Below are positions 54,569 through 64,000 of a DNA stretch of 64,000 nt, in pieces. The stretch is from Hirsutella rhossiliensis (lineage: Eukaryota; Ascomycota; Sordariomycetes; Hypocreales; Ophiocordycipitaceae). Where the stretch lies: the NCBI RefSeq assembly GCF_020360975.1, contig NW_025408687.1, positions 682,001-746,000 of the forward strand, given 5' to 3'. Numbering within the stretch: the stretch's first letter is position 1; each line of letters opens with the position of its first letter. A model generated the notes under the pieces. It made no database searches. It saw only the letters and a program-made list of their open reading frames with translations, and was not told the DNA's origin. A program made the position numbers and the translations under genes.

Positions 54569-56463
54569 ATGACTCCCCCACCACCTCCAACCCTGCAAAT
54601 CCGCAGCAACGAGAGCAGCAGCGCCAAGGGCCGCAGCCTCCACGCAACGCGGCCCTTCCGCCCCGGCCAAACCATCCACGCCTTCGCCGCCCCGCGCCTC
54701 GCCCTCGCCTCGACGACGCACCTCGCCCGCGTGTGCAGCCACTGCCTGCGGCCCGGCGACCCGCGCGCCTGCTCGCGCTGCCGCGCCGCCTTCTACTGCG
54801 ACCCGGCCTGCCAGGCCGCCGCCTGGGCCGCCGTCCACGCCCGCGAGTGCAAGGCCCTGCGCCGCCGCCGCCAGGGGTCCGACAGGCCCGCTGCCCTGCT
54901 GCCGACCCCGGTGCGCGCCCTCGTCCAGGCTCTGCTGGTTGACGAGACGGCGCGTGCGCTTGCTCCGCTCGAGGGCCATGTGCCGCGCCGGCGCAACCAA
55001 GGCCGGGGCCATCTGGGTCTTGACGGCGGCGGCGGTTGGCAGGATCTGCAGATGATGGCCATGGCTGGCTGTGCGTTTGCCGGCATGGAAGGGACTGAGG
55101 ATGAGGTGACGAGGGCGGTTGACCTGCTTTGCAAGGTACGCAACCATTCTTCCTTTCGTATCTCGTCCCCTCCTCCAAAGTGGAAATCTCGAGACAGAAA
55201 GTGACTAGAGACCTGTGACTTGGGAGGGAAATGGACGTGAATAGAGAGCTCACAGTCAACGGGGCGCATTGCAGATTCAGACAAACGCCTTTCACAGGTA
55301 CGACGCGGACCTCGGCCAGGTTGGAATCTTCCTGGAGCCCACGCTCGCCATGGCCAATCACTCCTGCGTCCCCAACGCTCTTGTCCAGTTCATCGGGCGC
55401 AAGGGCATCTTGACGGCCGAGCGGCCCATCGAGGCCGGCGACGAGGTCGAAATCTCCTATACAGGTCCGTCTACCTTGCACAGATACACGTCGATCTGTT
55501 CGACTGCTCCTCTAATCACCGGCGTCCAACCTGTTGAATCGTCGTCTAGACTACACATATCCTCTCACCAAGCGACAACAAGCGCTTGCCTCCTACTGCT
55601 TCGAGTGCCGCTGTCCCCGCTGCAAAGACGACCTCAACGTCTATCAGGTCGGCGCCGCCAGCCCTCGCAATATCATCCCCGACGGCCTCAGTCTGGTCCC
55701 CGATCCATTCTCACGGCTACGCAATCATCCAGCCGTCAACGATGCTGGCAAGCAAGTTCTGGTCAAGGCCCATGGCGAGTCGGCCACCATGTCGACAGAG
55801 CGCCGGACCATGCCTCAAGACTCGCTTCACGAGCGCCATGAGATGCTGCTGGCCCAGTATCGCGACTGTGCGGGCCTCGTAGCCGCGGAGATGTGGGCCG
55901 TGACCCCCGTGCCCCAGCTGCTGACGGAGATCTCCATCTACTACGCCGAGCGAGGCGACTTTGCCTTTGCGCTGGCAGTTGCGTGCTTTGTCGCAACAGC
56001 ATGTGATCCATATCGATACGCGGCATACTTCCACCCGGTCAGGGCCAAGAATGTGCTCATGATCGCCAAGCTCCTCGCCAACACGGCCGAGGGAACGACT
56101 GCGCTCAACCAAGCCGTCGAGTCCATCACTACCCGCGCCGACCTGGACCAAAAGATTCGCGAGACGCTTCGCGACATCGATCAGGTCTCGCTGTGTCAGA
56201 TGCTGCTGATCATGGTCTTGCGCTCGGCTCCGGCCGGCCACGCTGATGGATGGGAAGTCGCCGTGGCAGCGCGAGAGATGCTGCAGGACATCGAGCAGCT
56301 GCCAGGTCGAGACAAGGAGCTTCCCCTCATTACAGCCTGGATGCAGGACCCGTCGGACGAGCAATGCCGAGCCTTCTTCGACTACGCTGTTGTTCAACAG
56401 GTGGACGCCTTGGCCAGTCTAGGACGTGCAGTGCTTCAGGTCAAGTTTGGCACCGGGGCCTGA
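54569..56463 (+). CDS. SET domain protein with MYND finger (SMYD/SET5-like)
   Basis: Three exons, 54569-55135, 55275-55464 and 55550-56463, 556 aa. It has the split-SET layout of SMYD proteins. The N-terminal SET piece is KGRSLHATRPFRPGQTI. The MYND zinc finger at about residues 56-97 has C-H-C spacings (CSHC, CSRC, FYCDPACQ, HARECKAL). After the first intron comes the catalytic part with MANHSCVPNAL (NHSCxPN at about residue 217) and ERPIEAGDEVEISYT. A post-SET cysteine group follows (CFECRCPRC). The C-terminal half is helical and TPR-like. Such proteins methylate lysines on histones or other proteins using SAM; the target is unknown. It converges on the Mis18-like gene with only 63 bp between the stops. 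Confidence 0.88.
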
Positions 56464-56526
56464 TGGCCACGTCGATGTGGAAGCCGCGGCTTCGCTTAAT
56501 GCTAAATGGATGCCTTGGATGGACCT

Positions 56527-58163
56527 TCAGCCTCTACCTGCCCAGCTTTCTCGTCGTGTCGTGCCGTAATCGCCAGCATTTGCTCGAGTTCGCCGGAGGC
56601 CGGGACGCTGAGCCGAGCTGCGGGTGTTGCGGGAGGATCCATAAAGGTCGCTCGCGCGGCTGCAACCTGTCGACACTCCGCTGTCGAGATCTGACGGCGA
56701 GAGCGCCGCGCGTTTTTGAGGCGTCTTGTCGAAAGTTTGTGTGTCGTCCCTGGCGGTCAAGGCGCGCTTCCTTCGAGCGTTGCCTTCGTAGACTGGCTGA
56801 GCCTCGTCGTCGTCGCGAGCATGGGCCTCGACGCCCAATGTCCTGCTTGTATTTGCGCCAGGTGCGATGGCGCGAGCCTCCAGGCGCTGGAGACGCGCCC
56901 TGAACAGCTCGAAATCCATCTGCAAGGTCTCGACTTGGCTAGCTCGGTTGCCGATCTTGGAAATGCTGCTGGCGAGTATGTCCAGCTCGTGAGAGGAGAA
57001 GGACGAGGGTTCAGCCGGCTGTGGCTGAGCGCGCTCTTGCGCCAGCTCTGCCCTCAGCTGCTTTACCTCTCGCCTGAGCGACGAAACCTCACATACGTGC
57101 TCTCTAGACGCGGCGATGCTCTCACGGACTGCCTGATTCGTTTCATCAATCTGAGTTTTCAGGGTCGCCGCGTCACCCTTGGCACCCTGTAGTGCCTGCT
57201 CCGCGACGGTCAACTGTTCGCGCAGTCCTTGCGTCTCAGATTTGGACTGATGGAGAGCTTGCCGCAACTCAGTCACCACTCTATCGGTGGTCTGAAGTTG
57301 CTGATCCAACCGCGCGACCACACTGTTGTTCTGACAGTCCCATTTCGCGTCCACGACCTCTGACTTTAGAGCGCCGAGGTCGTTGCGCTGCTCGTCGCGG
57401 TCTTTCCGAATGCTGTCGATGGACTCGCTGAGCTGTTGCATCTGCCGGTCCACGCGAGCCATGACGGTTTCGAAATTGGTCACGACCTGCATTCCCGTAG
57501 CGCCGATGCGGTTGATGTGTTGGCGCTGTGCGTCGAGTTCGGCTTGCATCTGCATCAAGTCGGGGCTGTCGGCGGCGGGGCTGTTCTGGGCTGCGCCCGG
57601 TTCAGGGTTGACCGACTCTGTCTGGGATGACGGCGCATTTTGGTGTTCGGACGCATGGTTCTTGAGCTGGAGAACTCGTTGAATCTTGGGCTCGGCCTTG
57701 CGTCGCAAGTCGCCGGCCAGCTTCAAGATGACGGAAGTGATTCGAAAGATGATTTGGCCACTGCACACGCGTTAGAGGAGGCGCAATGCCTGGATACGAC
57801 GGCTGTGGGCATTCTCACTCGCTTAGAACGTGGTTGACGGGGCTTTTCAAGCACTTCTGGCCCAAGTTGGCGCGACACTTGGCACACTCGGCGTCTTGCA
57901 GTTGGCTGTCGTCGAAGCCAGCGTCAGCTTAGAGGGCGCACGCGAAGACGGCTACGAGGCAATGCCGCGACAACTCACCAGCCGCCGACCAAGGTATCGG
58001 CATCGCCCTGTCGGACGAGGCCAGAAGTTGCAATGGGAAAGGGGTCATCGTCTTGGGCGTGCGTCAACGGAGTGATATATTTCTTGCCGAGCTGCAGCCA
58101 GAGATTGATGAGGCTTCCGAGGATGGCATCGCACTTGGCGCATTTGCAGACGACCCTGTCCAT
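56527..58163 (-). CDS. mis18: Mis18-like centromere protein with long coiled coil
   Basis: Three exons, 58163-57979, 57905-57819 and 57760-56527, 501 aa. Each intron has a GTGAGT/GTGAGA donor and CAG acceptor, and the frame closes. Exons 1 and 2 together build a Yippee/Mis18-type zinc fold. The first knuckle is CKCAKCDAILGSL (C8xxC11) and the second is DAECAKCRANLGQKC (C69xxC72), followed by hydrophobic SDGQIIFRITSVILKL. In fission yeast and animals, Mis18 primes centromeres for CENP-A deposition in the nucleus. After the domain comes a coiled coil from about residue 150 to 345 (heptad-like LDAQRQHIN, MQQLSESIDSIRKDRDEQ, VVTELRQALHQSKSE), then a basic disordered tail. The protein is longer than S. 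pombe Mis18, mainly through the coiled coil and tail. The assignment is by motif only. Confidence 0.7.
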
Positions 58164-58655
58164 GATGGTGGTGATGAGTTAAGACGGCGCCTCATGGCAT
58201 GGAGCAGCCGAGGGATGGAGCGTTGTTGGAGCGAGCCCGACTATCTAGGCGAATCTCCGTGTGTCGTGATGCACAAGCTGGACGATGGGACGATGAAGAC
58301 GAAGCTGGGTGATTATGTGTGTACAGAGTAGCGAATGCGAGGTTCGCGATCCGCTGCTTGTGCTTCGTGCTACAAGCATAAAGAGGTACGTACCTAAGCT
58401 ACTCCGTGCAGCCTGCCTGGGCAGGACACGCTTATCTTATCGTATCATATCTAATCTTATCAAATCAGCCGCAAGCTTCATTCGCTCTGTTTTTCCCTAC
58501 TTCGTGCTTTCATACACATTTCTCAGGACTCCATTCCTCCTCCATCCCTCGCGTTCTCATCCACGCCCTTGCCATCGCGACCGACGAGCCGGCTGAACCG
58601 CCGCCCCTCCGCGCCTTGTCACGGCCTGGTGGTGAGTCTGCCGACGCGGCGCAGC
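58164..58655. promoter_or_regulatory. Bidirectional promoter region
   Basis: It separates the divergent start codons of the Mis18-like gene and the REX1-type gene (492 bp). No specific element assigned. Confidence 0.55.
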
Positions 58656-60827
58656 ATGGTGGCCAAGCTCAAACAGAAACTGCAGCGCGCCAAACAACTC
58701 GCCTGCAACTTTCTCGGCCTGTCATCCGCCGCCGCAGACGTCGCAGAATCTACAGACGGCACGAAAGCACATGGCGGCCCCGTCACAGTCATGGAGCAGC
58801 AAGCACACCAAGACGCCGACGCCCGCTCCATTGTGAGTCAAGCCAGCCTCAAGCGGACGAGCCCCCATGACGAAGACGATGGCGGCGGCGAGTGGCAAAC
58901 CGTCACCCGGCCAAGCAAAAAGGCCAAAAAGGCCAAAAAGGCCCCCCGCCCCGGAAAGGGCTATCCCGCTCTCACCTTTTCTTCCAAAGCTCGCCTCAAC
59001 TCCAAAATCAACCTCAACCAGCTGCGCGACCTGGTCCTCTACATCTTTGCCGATGGCAGCGGGCCTCAGTGGATCGACGTCTCCCACCGACCTCAGTTCC
59101 GGAAAATCGTCGTCATCATGATCCCGGGACTCGAGGAAGCCATGTTCAAGGAGAGCGCCGATTTCGCCACCTACAACGACACCGGCGCAGACGCCGAGCC
59201 GAGCCTGCTCACCTCCCCAGACGACTATTACCCGCGCGTCCTCAAAAAGGAGCAGCTCTCCCCGGCTCTGCAGACTTTTGCAGACATGTTCCCTCACCTG
59301 TGGCCTGTCAGAACGCCCGGCGACGACAAGCACGCAAAGATGCATTCCCCCATGGCAGCAATGCTCACCGCGCCTGTGCCCAAGGAGAAGACTTCCAAGC
59401 AGGGCGGCGTCAAGCCAGCCACCGAGCCTCAAGGCTGGAAAAACGAGAGGACGCGAATCACCGAGCTCCTTGCCTCTGTTGATGAACTCGCAGACAATGG
59501 CTTCCTCCTCCATCCAACCCTGCTCCCAGAGGGCGAGCGGCGGCAAAGTTTTGTCGCCCCCGAGGGCTGGGCCATTACCAAGGTCGACAAGCTTGAGGAC
59601 GGCGACGTGCCCGAGGCCGAGATTGAGAGTGGCTGTGTAACGGCAGGCCGAGAGGTCTTGGCGCTGGACTGTGAAATGTGCATGACTGGCGAAAATGAGT
59701 TTGCCCTGACGCGCATCAGCATCGTCGACTGGGACGGCGAGGTGGTCATGGACGAGCTCGTCAAGCCCGACAAACCCATTGTCGACTACGTCACTCGCTT
59801 CTCTGGAATCACAGAGGAGATGCTTGCCCCCGTCACGACGACGCTGCGCGACATTCAGCAAAGACTGGTAGACATCTTACACCCGCGCACCATACTCGTC
59901 GGCCACTCCCTCGAGTCCGACACCAAGGCGATGCAGCTGTCGCACCCATTCATCGTCGACACATCCATGCTGTTCCCCCATCCTCGGGGCCCTCCGCTCA
60001 AGTCGTCTCTCAAGTGGCTCGCCCAAAAGTACCTGTCGCGCGAGATCCAGAAGGGCGGCGCCCACGGCCACAACAGCATCGAAGATGCCAAGACGTGCCT
60101 CGACCTCGTCAAGCAGAAGTGCGAAAAGGGGAAGCTGTGGGGCGCCTCGGACTCCCAGGGCGAGAACCTGTTTCGCCGCCTCGCCAGGGCGGGCACCACG
60201 TACAAAGCCCAGGGTGGCACCGCGGCCCTGGGCGGCGTCGAGTCGGGCAAGACGAGCGCCGCCATCGACTGGGGCGACCCGTCCAAGGGGCAGGGCGCCG
60301 GGGCGACGTTTCAGCTCGGCTGCCGGTCCGACGACGAGGTGGCAGCCAACGTGATCCGTGCCGTGCAGGGCGACCCGGACGGCAAGGAGATCCGTGCCGG
60401 CGGCGTCGACTTTGTCTGGGCGCGGATGCGCGAGCTCGAGGCCCTGCAGGGGTGGTGGAACAGGAACCGCGTCGACAAGGCCAACACCGACGGCGGCCCG
60501 CCCGGCGACGAGCTCCCCGAGGACGACGACGAAGCCGCCGCCGCCGTCTCGCCCCTCGAGCGGGCCCTCGCCCAGCTGGCGGCACGCCTCGCCCGCATCC
60601 ACGAGGCCCTGCCCGCCTGCACGGGCCTCATTGTCTACAGCGGCTCGGGCGACCCGCGCGACATGGCGCGGCTGCAGCAGATGCACGCCCGCTGGCGCAA
60701 GGAGTATAACACACCCGGCTCCAAGTGGGACGAGCTCAGCGTCCAGTGGACCGACGCCGAGAACCAGCTCCTGCGCCAGGCGGTGCAAAAGGCCCGCTCC
60801 GGCATCGCCTTTATCGGCGTCAAGTGA
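58656..60827 (+). CDS. REX1-type 3'-5' RNA exonuclease (DEDDh)
   Basis: One exon, 723 aa. The first ATG of the frame is 58656 (MVAKLKQKLQ); the frame above it begins only with TTG. The N-terminus holds a Lys-rich nuclear-type stretch (PSKKAKKAKKAPRPGKGY) and the fungal family block LNQLRDLVLYIFADGSGPQW followed by RKIVVIMIPGLEEAMF. The exonuclease domain has VLALDCEMC (D338, E340), VGHSLESD (D422) and HNSIEDA (H472, D477), the full DEDDh set. In yeast, Rex1/Rnh70 trims 5S rRNA and tRNA 3' ends in the nucleus. The C-terminal 200 residues are a fungal extension containing LIVYSGSGDPRDM, also seen in filamentous-fungal relatives. Confidence 0.9.
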   Translation: MVAKLKQKLQRAKQLACNFLGLSSAAADVAESTDGTKAHGGPVTVMEQQAHQDADARSIVSQASLKRTSPHDEDDGGGEWQTVTRPSKKAKKAKKAPRPGKGYPALTFSSKARLNSKINLNQLRDLVLYIFADGSGPQWIDVSHRPQFRKIVVIMIPGLEEAMFKESADFATYNDTGADAEPSLLTSPDDYYPRVLKKEQLSPALQTFADMFPHLWPVRTPGDDKHAKMHSPMAAMLTAPVPKEKTSKQGGVKPATEPQGWKNERTRITELLASVDELADNGFLLHPTLLPEGERRQSFVAPEGWAITKVDKLEDGDVPEAEIESGCVTAGREVLALDCEMCMTGENEFALTRISIVDWDGEVVMDELVKPDKPIVDYVTRFSGITEEMLAPVTTTLRDIQQRLVDILHPRTILVGHSLESDTKAMQLSHPFIVDTSMLFPHPRGPPLKSSLKWLAQKYLSREIQKGGAHGHNSIEDAKTCLDLVKQKCEKGKLWGASDSQGENLFRRLARAGTTYKAQGGTAALGGVESGKTSAAIDWGDPSKGQGAGATFQLGCRSDDEVAANVIRAVQGDPDGKEIRAGGVDFVWARMRELEALQGWWNRNRVDKANTDGGPPGDELPEDDDEAAAAVSPLERALAQLAARLARIHEALPACTGLIVYSGSGDPRDMARLQQMHARWRKEYNTPGSKWDELSVQWTDAENQLLRQAVQKARSGIAFIGVK

Positions 60828-61831
60828 GGTTTGTGCTGGGGCTCCGGGGTTCCAGAGGAGAGGGGTGGGGAGGAGGCGTGCTTTGTCCAGAGGCCGGGGT
60901 GATCGTGACGGCCTGGCTGGGGACAGTCTACAAGACATTTCATGAGAAACATGCTGGGACCTCACGAGACATGGAATGACCAAGCCATGTGTCAAAAACT
61001 TTGTATATAACGACGTGTCATTATCTGGACAGTCACCGGCGGCAGGGAGGTGGGTATTCCACGCCCGGCATCACCCATCACGAGCCCGGCTAAACCGCAC
61101 CAAAGCCGCGTCGGTGTTGCCTCTCGTGTCGATTACGCTACCATCTCGCTCTGTCCGGCCAACCAACCGCCCAGTTCAAGTACACCGAACGTATGCGCTA
61201 TGCAGCATGTACATCGCTTCGCTTGCCGCTCCCGAAATCCCCATCCGTCACCATCCTAATACCTTGGATCCCAGGCCCATGAGGCCCCGCCCGCGTCTGG
61301 CCCTCCAGCCAGTAGCTGCCAAGCCAAGAGCTACTTGCATCGGCCTTGTTTTTGCACGCCCGCCACAATTATGAAAACAGTCTGAAGAGGGATGGAGCCT
61401 ATTCATTCCTCCCCCCGGCATCCCCCCAAGTAGAGAATCGCTCGGATGAACGGTAGAAAAGCAGCACCAGAGCAGCCCGTGTCGAAACTCGGCTGTCACT
61501 CGGTCGCGGGGCATGTCTCGTCTCTGCAATGTGCCGCGACAGGCCACGGCGGTGGAGCAAAAAGTGCGGTGCAACGCGTGCCATGCTCAGGTCCTGTGGA
61601 TTCAGTCGAGTCTCCTCCGCGAGCCTGCGGCGCCGAATCTATACATGTGGTGCGCGACCCGTCTCTCGGATAAAATGAAATGCCGTAAATCGTCATTTTT
61701 GGTACAAGAAACGTGTTGACAAAGAAAACATGACAGGCGTCGAGGTGTACGATGTCAAGAGCATTATGTCCTGTGCCGGTTGAGATGCGCCGTGTCTGAG
61801 CTCCACAGAGCATCCGTAGTTTGCGTCGCGC
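60828..61831. other. Convergent 3' intergenic space
   Basis: It lies between the REX1-type stop and the TRP/FLC stop. No gene seen. Confidence 0.55.
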
Positions 61832-64000
61832 TCATGATCGCTTGCCAACGGATCCGTCATTCACCAACTCTGCCGAGCTTTCTAGCAAGTCGGTAGGCGG
61901 GTGATCAGGGTCGACCCGGCTGATGCCGTGTTGCGGGACCGTGCCGAAGCTTGCGGGCCGCTCGCCTGGCTTCTCCTGCAGTTCAACCTCTGTAAGCTCG
62001 CGTGGAGACTCAATGGACGACTTGGACGACAAGCGGCGCGACGAGCCCGTGCGCTCAAAGGGCAGAGGCGACGAGTTGCCCAAGTTTGGGTGGTGCTCCC
62101 GCGTAGACCCGCCATCCAGGGTACCCCGATCCGACGGTACACCCGAGACGGATTCCAGGAGGCTGAGCGACGACAGTGGCCGGTTGTCCATCGAGCCCGC
62201 GGCAGAGTTTCTCTTGGAGCTCTTCCGCGGTATGGCCGGCAGGCCCAGGTCGGCATCGAGGAAGCCGATCCGTGCCACACCAGCCGCAGGCTCGTTCGAC
62301 TCCTGACCTGGTCGGCCGTCCACGGGGCTCGCCGGCTCTGAGCCGGACGTGTGAGGATCTCCCGTGTCAGTCAACAGCTCGTCAGGCCGACGCTTGACAG
62401 AGCGCTTCGCCCGAAGCTTGTCGTCGTCGTCATCGTCGGAATCAATCGGTCCGTTCCGCAAGACTCCCATCGCGACAGGGATGCCCTCTGGTGGCGTCTC
62501 ATCGCCGAATCCCCCGTTCCGCACCATGGCCGGGGGCATTCTCGAACTTCTCACGACCTCGAAGCCCTTGCCCTTTTCCTTTGTCTTATTCTTGAACATG
62601 CTCCGGAACCAGCCCGTCGCCGTCGCCACAGGTCCCGTGGGATCGGCCGGCCCCGTACCCAGCTTCCGGCCTGGTCCCTCCGAGTTAAGGGCAGGCCCCC
62701 GGACGCCGTAGTAGAAGTCGACCTCTCGCGTGGCGTAGTCGGGGCGGTTGGGCGGGAGATTCATGGTCGCGTTGGGCGGCGCTGGAGTGGCGCCCCGAGT
62801 TATCTCCTCGCCCGCCTCTGCCGGTTCGCCGGCCGGACCGCTGGCTTGAGCGACCTGCTTCGGATCGACTGAGCCCCGGGGCAAGTCCGAGACGGACAGC
62901 TCTTTCGAGGATTCGGTTCGCCGACGGGGGGGTCGATAGTAAGGGTCAGAGGCCTCCATGGCAACAGGGACCGCGTGTCGGGGCATGGCGCCGGATCCCA
63001 GGAACGAAAAGGCCGTCGTCTCGCCCGGCGTCCCAGGCACGTACGAGCTGGTGGATGTCTCCCTGTTGCGGTGCCCGCCCGAGTACATGTCGATGCTATC
63101 GAGTGCCGAGCTGCTCCTGTGGCGCTGGTGCGCGGCCAGGCCCCTGAGACTAGCACTCGAGCGCGAGCGCACCCTGCCGCCTGGCATCACGTATCCTGCC
63201 CTGCTCCCGTCCTCCATGTCCAGAATGGCCGTCTGTGACAGCTGGCTGGCCCGCTTAGGCCCCGCTCGGTGCGTCTCGCGGCGGGACAGCTGCCGCATTC
63301 CAAAGATCTTGGCAAGACCACCTCGCCTAAGGCCGGTCACGCCATCCCCACCGGCTCCGAGCATCCGCGCAATCACCTCAACCATGGTCTGCAAGGCGCT
63401 CAAGAAGAAGCCGAGGATCAGCACAGAGCCGTGAATGAGGAAGATGGCGTAGCCGATCCATCCCTTGGGCCCCTCGGTGACGCCGAGGCTCGGGACAAAG
63501 GCAACCATGAGCAGGATGGTGATGGCTCGCAGGAAGGAGAAGAGGGTGTGGTAGGCGTTCATCGAGGTCGAGGGGTGGAATGGGCGAAAGGCGTGCAGGG
63601 TGAAGATTTGGATGACCTCGCATATGGCGAGCAGCACCACCTGGGCGACCCCGCTGGGCTGGACGGCTCCGATGGCGATGCCGCGGATAAAGTTGAGCAG
63701 CACGGGTATCAGGGCAAAGGCAGCCACCTCATCCGAGTATGTGTTGTAGAGGGGCCCGAATCGGAGGACGGTGGGCAGGTCGTCGAAGAGAACCGATTTA
63801 GGCCGAGTCTTGATGACGAGAATGAGGATCCAAGTGGCAGCGACCATGAGCAGCACCAGGGTCAGGACGGCCAGGGCAACGGTATACGGGGGAGAGTCGC
63901 GGGCAACGACGAGGTGGAACGTCGAGAGCGCCACGACGGGCATGAGCATGTAGTTGAAGACGATGCGAACAACGTTGCCGATGCTAAAGGGAATGTTCTT
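61832..64000 (-). CDS. TRP/flavin-carrier-type membrane protein, 5' end beyond window
   Basis: The frame is open to the right edge, starting in phase at 64000 (KNIPFSIGNVVRIVFNYMLM), so 722 residues of the C-terminal part are present. There are five or six membrane segments at the N-terminal end of this fragment (around MPVVALSTFHLVV, YTVALAVLTLVLLMVAATW, VAAFALIPVLLNFIRG, AQVVLLAICEVIQIFTLHAF, FSFLRAITILLMVAFV and GYAIFLIHGSVLILGFFLS). They match the fungal TRP-like / FLC (flavin carrier) family, with the PFHPSTSMNAYHTLF block. A long hydrophilic cytoplasmic tail of about 500 residues follows, Ser/Pro/Arg-rich, with many possible phosphosites. Family members sit in ER or plasma membrane and affect FAD transport, calcium and cell-wall integrity. 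The extracellular N-terminal ML-like domain is expected upstream, outside the window. Confidence 0.88.
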   Translation of the reverse strand, partial: KNIPFSIGNVVRIVFNYMLMPVVALSTFHLVVARDSPPYTVALAVLTLVLLMVAATWILILVIKTRPKSVLFDDLPTVLRFGPLYNTYSDEVAAFALIPVLLNFIRGIAIGAVQPSGVAQVVLLAICEVIQIFTLHAFRPFHPSTSMNAYHTLFSFLRAITILLMVAFVPSLGVTEGPKGWIGYAIFLIHGSVLILGFFLSALQTMVEVIARMLGAGGDGVTGLRRGGLAKIFGMRQLSRRETHRAGPKRASQLSQTAILDMEDGSRAGYVMPGGRVRSRSSASLRGLAAHQRHRSSSALDSIDMYSGGHRNRETSTSSYVPGTPGETTAFSFLGSGAMPRHAVPVAMEASDPYYRPPRRRTESSKELSVSDLPRGSVDPKQVAQASGPAGEPAEAGEEITRGATPAPPNATMNLPPNRPDYATREVDFYYGVRGPALNSEGPGRKLGTGPADPTGPVATATGWFRSMFKNKTKEKGKGFEVVRSSRMPPAMVRNGGFGDETPPEGIPVAMGVLRNGPIDSDDDDDDKLRAKRSVKRRPDELLTDTGDPHTSGSEPASPVDGRPGQESNEPAAGVARIGFLDADLGLPAIPRKSSKRNSAAGSMDNRPLSSLSLLESVSGVPSDRGTLDGGSTREHHPNLGNSSPLPFERTGSSRRLSSKSSIESPRELTEVELQEKPGERPASFGTVPQHGISRVDPDHPPTDLLESSAELVNDGSVGKRS

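Overview
The window is nuclear DNA of a filamentous ascomycete, most likely a sordariomycete and perhaps Hypocreales. That placement is inferred from protein family flavour and from intergenic motifs; no species is claimed. The reasons are GC-rich coding sequence, spliceosomal introns of about 50-110 nt with GTRNGT...CTRAC...YAG signals, pyrimidine-rich leaders, and families such as PEX5, RPF2, SIL1, Zn(II)2Cys6 factors and a TRP/FLC membrane protein. All exon joins were worked out by eye from splice signals and reading frame.

Layout. 1.4-4.5 kb: a DPB4-type histone-fold subunit and a single-pass membrane protein, both on the minus strand. 4.5-12.3 kb: a long stretch with no supportable gene. 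12.3-13.0 kb: a GPI-anchored cysteine-rich surface protein. 16.0-16.9 kb: a tRNA-Trp(CCA)-like gene carrying an extra 57-nt insert, next to a decayed APH-fold kinase gene. 17.6-28.9 kb: an F-box protein, cystathionine gamma-lyase (CYS3), a Zn2Cys6 factor, then RPF2 and PEX5 as a divergent pair. 28.9-39.2 kb: a second gene-poor stretch, rich in short GTAC-type motifs. 39.2-45.5 kb: a bHLH factor, then a Zn2Cys6 factor convergent with a medium-chain reductase. 46-51.4 kb: a Ser-rich small protein, an F-box-like protein, a membrane-anchored glutaredoxin and a tiny His-rich secreted peptide. 52.7-64 kb: SIL1, a SET/MYND protein, a Mis18-like centromere protein (newly assembled here from three exons), a REX1-type exonuclease, and the 3' part of a TRP/FLC membrane protein that runs off the right edge.

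Most genes are housekeeping (replication, ribosome assembly, peroxisome import, ER folding, sulfur amino acids, centromere, RNA processing). There is no obvious operon-like or biosynthetic cluster. The observation I rate highest is the tRNA-Trp-like gene at 16030-16168. When its conventional 10-nt intron and an extra insert are removed, a full 72-nt cloverleaf is restored. The extra insert is bounded by GTATGT and ACAG and contains GACTAAC, that is, spliceosomal-type signals. Second is a 9-mer, TACGGAGTA, present at least eight times and always outside coding sequence.
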